The notes below the pieces were generated by a model, which worked only from the letters and a program-made list of their open reading frames with translations, was not told where the DNA came from and ran no database searches. Below, piece after piece: positions 60,781 through 64,000 of a stretch of DNA of 64,000 nucleotides. Source of the stretch: Altericroceibacterium xinjiangense (GTDB taxonomy: Bacteria; Pseudomonadota; Alphaproteobacteria; Sphingomonadales; Sphingomonadaceae); assembly GCF_003958635.1 (NCBI RefSeq), contig NZ_RSEK01000008.1, positions 94,343 to 158,342 of the forward strand, read 5' to 3'. Numbering within the stretch: the stretch's first letter is position 1; every line of letters begins with the position of its first letter. The position numbers and the translations under genes were made by a program.

Positions 60781-63605
60781 GCGGCTTGCCCGTCAGCGCC
60801 GACGTCCGCCTCGACATCCTCTTCCTCGCCATCGTCGTGGTCGATCGGCACGCGGACGTAGCTGGTCTTCGTCCCGCGATCAGGAAGCGCCAGCCCGACT
60901 GCCAGGATGTCACTCACCGCGTCCAGCGGTTCGCGGAGCTTCTCGGACCTGGGCGTCGAGTTCGCGTCGATCGCGTACAGCAGCAGAAGCGGGATACGGT
61001 CACCCACCTGCGCCTGCCGGAACTCCTTGATTGAGTCCCATGAGAGGTCGTCCGGGCTGCCGTGCACGTCCATGAGCAGGTCTTGGCGCGACATGAGGCC
61101 CTTGATGTCGGCAAGACCATCCCGGGTCAGACCCTTGAGGCGGGCGCGATTGACGAGACCGACCTTTCCGAACGCGCCGAGCGGGACGTTGGACTTGTTC
61201 TTCCCGCCAGCCTCGACGATGCCCACATTCCACGCTTTGTAGGGCTGATCTGCCCTTCCGGCCTCGAGGCGGATGTACTCGAGCAGCTTGCCCGAAACGA
61301 GATCGCGCTGATCGCTCCGGTAGTTCTCGAGGAACGCCATGGCGTCCTCGTATGTGACTCCCTTAATGAGCCGCCCACGCGGTACCGTCGTGATGCCCTG
61401 GCCGGCGGCCGCGTTTATCAGCTTGGAGGCCGCCTTCCAGTTGTGGTCGAGCGTATCCTTATCCCGGTGCGGAAAGCGGATGGTCTGGAGATGCTCGCCG
61501 GAGAAGCTGACATCGCATGCCTGCGCGGCGTACATCTTCTTCGCTGCAGTGATCGCCATGCCCGGAATCCGCCGCACGCGGATCGAGAAGTCTGCCGGCG
61601 TTATGTCACGCTTGCGGTACTGCTGGATATCGGCGCGGATTTCCGCTTCGACAGTGGCGAGGTCGCGAAAGGCAACCTGCAGGTCATCTGTCATCCAGAT
61701 GCGGGGAAGGTCCGCATAGCCGAGACGAAAGCCGAACCAGCGCCCCATCTGGAGAAGGGTATCATACTGGTTAGACGACCGGACGAAGTAGCTGACCACC
61801 AGCCCCTCGATGGTAAGGCCGCGTGCCAAGACCGAGCCGCCGACCACGATGTATTTTTTCGGCCCTTTCGTGTAGTCGAGGCGCGTCTCACTGTCGCTGT
61901 TCTCGACGACGATCTCGATGTCAGCGAGTACCTGCCCGAGCTGCTCGCGGACAGCTGCGAAGGACACAGGCGCCAGCCCGAAGTGGGACGCATCCACCCT
62001 AGCTGTTTCGTCGTGCCAGAGCTTCTCGAGCCGTTTCAGGACGGTCTTGTCGTCCTTCGCTAGTTTTGCCGTGATTTCAGCTTTCCAGTCGCTGATCTTG
62101 TCGGCGAGCGCGTGATGGGGGTGCGTGTAGACCGTGGTGTGCACGAGCATCGAGCTGTGATCGGCGGACTGACCTCGCACGTACCGGCAAGCTGTCGCGA
62201 GCAGGAAGTAGCACAGGGAATCCGCTAGGGAGCCCGGGATAGCCGGTTCGAACGTGAGTCGATCCTTCGCCGACGGCGGCCGTACCAACGGTACGTCTGC
62301 GTCGGGCACGTCCCGGATCATGTCCAGTCCGGCCTCTTCGGGGGTTTCCTCGTCGGCCTCGATGGCGTCCCTGCCGAACAGGCTCTCCGGACCGAAATAG
62401 CCGTCGGGCTTCGGCAGGTCGGTGATGAAGTCCTCAGGGTAGAGGTCGTCCAGACCGCCCGTCGGCTTCTCCGGATTGATCAACACGTTGGCAAACGGCG
62501 TCGCCGAGTAGCCGACATACTGGGCCTTCGGCAGCGCGGCAAGGATCCTGCGAATCCGTTCGTTGATGGAGGTCATGTTGTACTGACTGCCGGTCGCGTT
62601 GACGCCGGCTTGGTCGCACTCGTCGTCGATGATCAGTACAGGCATGCGCGCGCGATGGGTGGGGGGCGTCTTCTCGATCGTAGCTAGCAGTGCATCGAGC
62701 GGCGCCACGTTCTTCTTTACCGCGGCGATTTGCACGGCATCCATGATCGAGAACCACTTGCTGGCCGGCTTGTGAAAATCGGTATCGCTCGTCGTGTGGA
62801 GGTGCCAGCCATACTTGTTTCGGTCGAGCAGATCGAGTTCGAGCCTGTCCTGCGTCTGCCTGCGCAGCGAGTTGGTCATGCCCGTCAGGACGATGACAAA
62901 GCGATAGCCTGCGTCCACGGCCTTGGCGATCACGGCCTCCATGTTCGCTGTCTTGCCGCTCTGCACGTACCCTACCACCAGGCCGCGACCACGGAACTCC
63001 GATTGCCCGGGGTTCTCGAGCAGGGAGACGACCTCCGTTGACGTGGCGTCGATGCTTTCAACGGTCTCCTTCGGCCACTTCTTCCTCGTGAGGAGGTAAG
63101 ACTCCAGTTTGGGCCAGTGCTGGTCCCCCACGCGCGGGCCGTCGTACCAGTGCGGACGACGCGGCTTGCGCAGCGAATAGTTGCCGAGGAATTCGATCTT
63201 CTTCTCGTAGGCGGCCTCGAGCTCCGCGACGGCAGCCTTCCAGTTCGCTTCATGCTGTGCGTCCAGCGGCCCGAGGAAGCGCTCGAACGAGGCACGCGCT
63301 TCGTGTGCAGCCGTTTCGAGGTCCAAGCCGGCAGCCTGTTCCTTGCGGATGTTTGTCACCCAAGCTTCGACCTGTCCGGCGGCGGGGGGCGGGAGAGGCG
63401 GCGCATCCGCTTCACCGATGAGCGATGCTACCGAAACACCGTAGTTCGTGGCCAGTGCCTTCAGGATGTCGATGCCAGGATTGGAAGCGATCCCGCGCTC
63501 GAGTTCCGAGAGATAGGCTTTCGATGCGCCGATTTTATCAGCGACCTGCTGAAGCGATTCGCCCGTTCCGGCGCGCAATTTCTTAAGAAGGGTGGGAAGG
63601 GACAT
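60777..63605 (-). CDS. Z1-domain helicase with N-terminal XRE helix-turn-helix
   Basis: A 942-residue fusion. Residues about 4-65 are an XRE/Cro HTH (LLKKLRAGTGESLQQVADKI, SKAYLSELERGIA). The superfamily-II helicase core follows: Walker A GYVQSGKT (212-219), DEAD-like IIDDEC (325-330), GYSATP (365-370), and QMGRWFGFR in the Z1/helicase C-terminal part (about 655). The tail is acidic. ATG 63605 has GGAGAG upstream; longer starts are not supported. It is the first gene of the five-gene operon. The HTH could target DNA or regulate the operon like a C-protein (inference). Confidence 0.9.
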   Translation of the reverse strand: MSLPTLLKKLRAGTGESLQQVADKIGASKAYLSELERGIASNPGIDILKALATNYGVSVASLIGEADAPPLPPPAAGQVEAWVTNIRKEQAAGLDLETAAHEARASFERFLGPLDAQHEANWKAAVAELEAAYEKKIEFLGNYSLRKPRRPHWYDGPRVGDQHWPKLESYLLTRKKWPKETVESIDATSTEVVSLLENPGQSEFRGRGLVVGYVQSGKTANMEAVIAKAVDAGYRFVIVLTGMTNSLRRQTQDRLELDLLDRNKYGWHLHTTSDTDFHKPASKWFSIMDAVQIAAVKKNVAPLDALLATIEKTPPTHRARMPVLIIDDECDQAGVNATGSQYNMTSINERIRRILAALPKAQYVGYSATPFANVLINPEKPTGGLDDLYPEDFITDLPKPDGYFGPESLFGRDAIEADEETPEEAGLDMIRDVPDADVPLVRPPSAKDRLTFEPAIPGSLADSLCYFLLATACRYVRGQSADHSSMLVHTTVYTHPHHALADKISDWKAEITAKLAKDDKTVLKRLEKLWHDETARVDASHFGLAPVSFAAVREQLGQVLADIEIVVENSDSETRLDYTKGPKKYIVVGGSVLARGLTIEGLVVSYFVRSSNQYDTLLQMGRWFGFRLGYADLPRIWMTDDLQVAFRDLATVEAEIRADIQQYRKRDITPADFSIRVRRIPGMAITAAKKMYAAQACDVSFSGEHLQTIRFPHRDKDTLDHNWKAASKLINAAAGQGITTVPRGRLIKGVTYEDAMAFLENYRSDQRDLVSGKLLEYIRLEAGRADQPYKAWNVGIVEAGGKNKSNVPLGAFGKVGLVNRARLKGLTRDGLADIKGLMSRQDLLMDVHGSPDDLSWDSIKEFRQAQVGDRIPLLLLYAIDANSTPRSEKLREPLDAVSDILAVGLALPDRGTKTSYVRVPIDHDDGEEEDVEADVGADGQAA

Positions 63606-63923
63606 TTTCTCTCCGTGACCTGCTTGGCTGGGCCGCTGCCTATATCGCTCGCGATGGGCCGCCGTCCGCTGTTGCAGATGCACATTCCACGTTGGAAGAC
63701 GAATGTCAATCGTCTGTCAAAACGTACAATCGTGTTCGCTGAAACGTTTTCTGTCGCCTCCGCGGCGCATCTCAAGTTGCGGGCAATACGGCACGCGGAG
63801 CAATCTGATCCAGTCTGGACCTACCTTGACATCATTCTCAGGAAGGGTCGCCATATCTTCTGCTGGTGTGCGCAGTCCTCGACCCAGAGGTCCGTTTTTG
63901 GGCCGATTGCGGACCAACCGCTT
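63606..63923. other. 318-bp region upstream of the Z1 operon
   Basis: It must hold the Z1 promoter: on the minus strand TTGACA words occur at 63709-63704 and 63720-63715 but without a clear -10. AAAACGT (63719-63725) and the palindrome AAACGTTT (63742-63749) are possible regulatory half-sites. No gene is convincing. Confidence 0.45.
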
Positions 63924-64000
63924 CTAGGCCGTGTTGACAAAAGACTTCAGCCATAGGCGCGTGGCGGCGAGGTTGAGGAAGCTCTCAAAGGACAGGGTGG
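63924..64000 (-). mobile_element. IS5-family transposase, C-terminal end (window edge)
   Basis: The minus strand encodes TLSFESFLNLAATRLWLKSF-VNTA and a TAG at 63926-63924. The AATRLWLKSFVNTA ending is typical of sphingomonad IS5-type transposases. Only 25 codons are in the window, so the type is probable and the element's integrity unknown. It lies at the right end of the defence island. Confidence 0.75.

Noticed and set aside
63717..63917. 66-codon minus-strand frame upstream of the Z1 gene
   Set aside because: No RBS, no family likeness; occupies the promoter region.

Overview
This is a GC-rich window from what looks like an alphaproteobacterium of the order Sphingomonadales. The clues are a LigM/DesA-type tetrahydrofolate (THF)-dependent O-demethylase, several TonB-dependent receptors, alphaproteobacterial-type PutA, Dcd and MarC proteins, and a GGAAC-N17-GGTT promoter-like site of the EcfG type. 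No species-level claim is made.

Region 1 (1-14190) is a catabolic cluster for methoxylated or methylated compounds. A LigM-like demethylase (3354) would load methyl groups onto THF. MetF, PurU and a FolD copy (partly off the left edge) would regenerate THF with release of formate. A TonB receptor and a membrane-anchored regulator follow. An IclR regulator, a MetE-like zinc methyltransferase, two SnoaL/NTF2 proteins, a GMC oxidoreductase, an SDR and a DUF3237 protein complete the set. Two ATTTC-N8-GAAAW sites in the two divergent promoter regions are candidate IclR operators.

Region 2 (14249-34000) is mostly core genome: argB, a YggT protein, a second folD, a lipoprotein, MarC, a Lon-N protein, a thioredoxin/TPR co-chaperone, tRNA-Gly(GCC), a ZnuD-like zinc receptor, an exonuclease/endonuclease/phosphatase-fold membrane protein, DoxX, dcd, putA, a CmcJ-type oxidoreductase, an Nmad3 protein, an L,D-transpeptidase and a chemotaxis receptor.

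Region 3 (34155-47264) is an envelope module. It holds an alginate-export-type barrel, a LytTR-like remnant, a small beta-barrel protein, an alanine-rich 14-residue-repeat protein, a subtilase, an anti-sigma factor and an ECF sigma factor. Two matching [GT]GAATT-N17-CGT promoters suggest one ECF regulon. A PQQ-type dehydrogenase pair and a 1526-residue autotransporter follow.

Region 4 (about 47300-64000) is a genomic island rich in DNA-modification and defence genes. It starts with a DUF5681-like/ParB-methyltransferase pair, a NYN-LOTUS protein, a frameshifted DUF2971 gene and a 152-bp element with 18-bp terminal inverted repeats. Next come a C5-methyltransferase with a translationally coupled HNH nuclease, and Vsr. 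The island ends with a five-gene overlapping operon: an XRE-HTH fused to a Z1 helicase, a PD-(D/E)XK protein, a MutL/MORC-type GHKL ATPase and two unassigned proteins. An IS5-type transposase fragment closes the right edge. The last operon is the most interesting system in the window.
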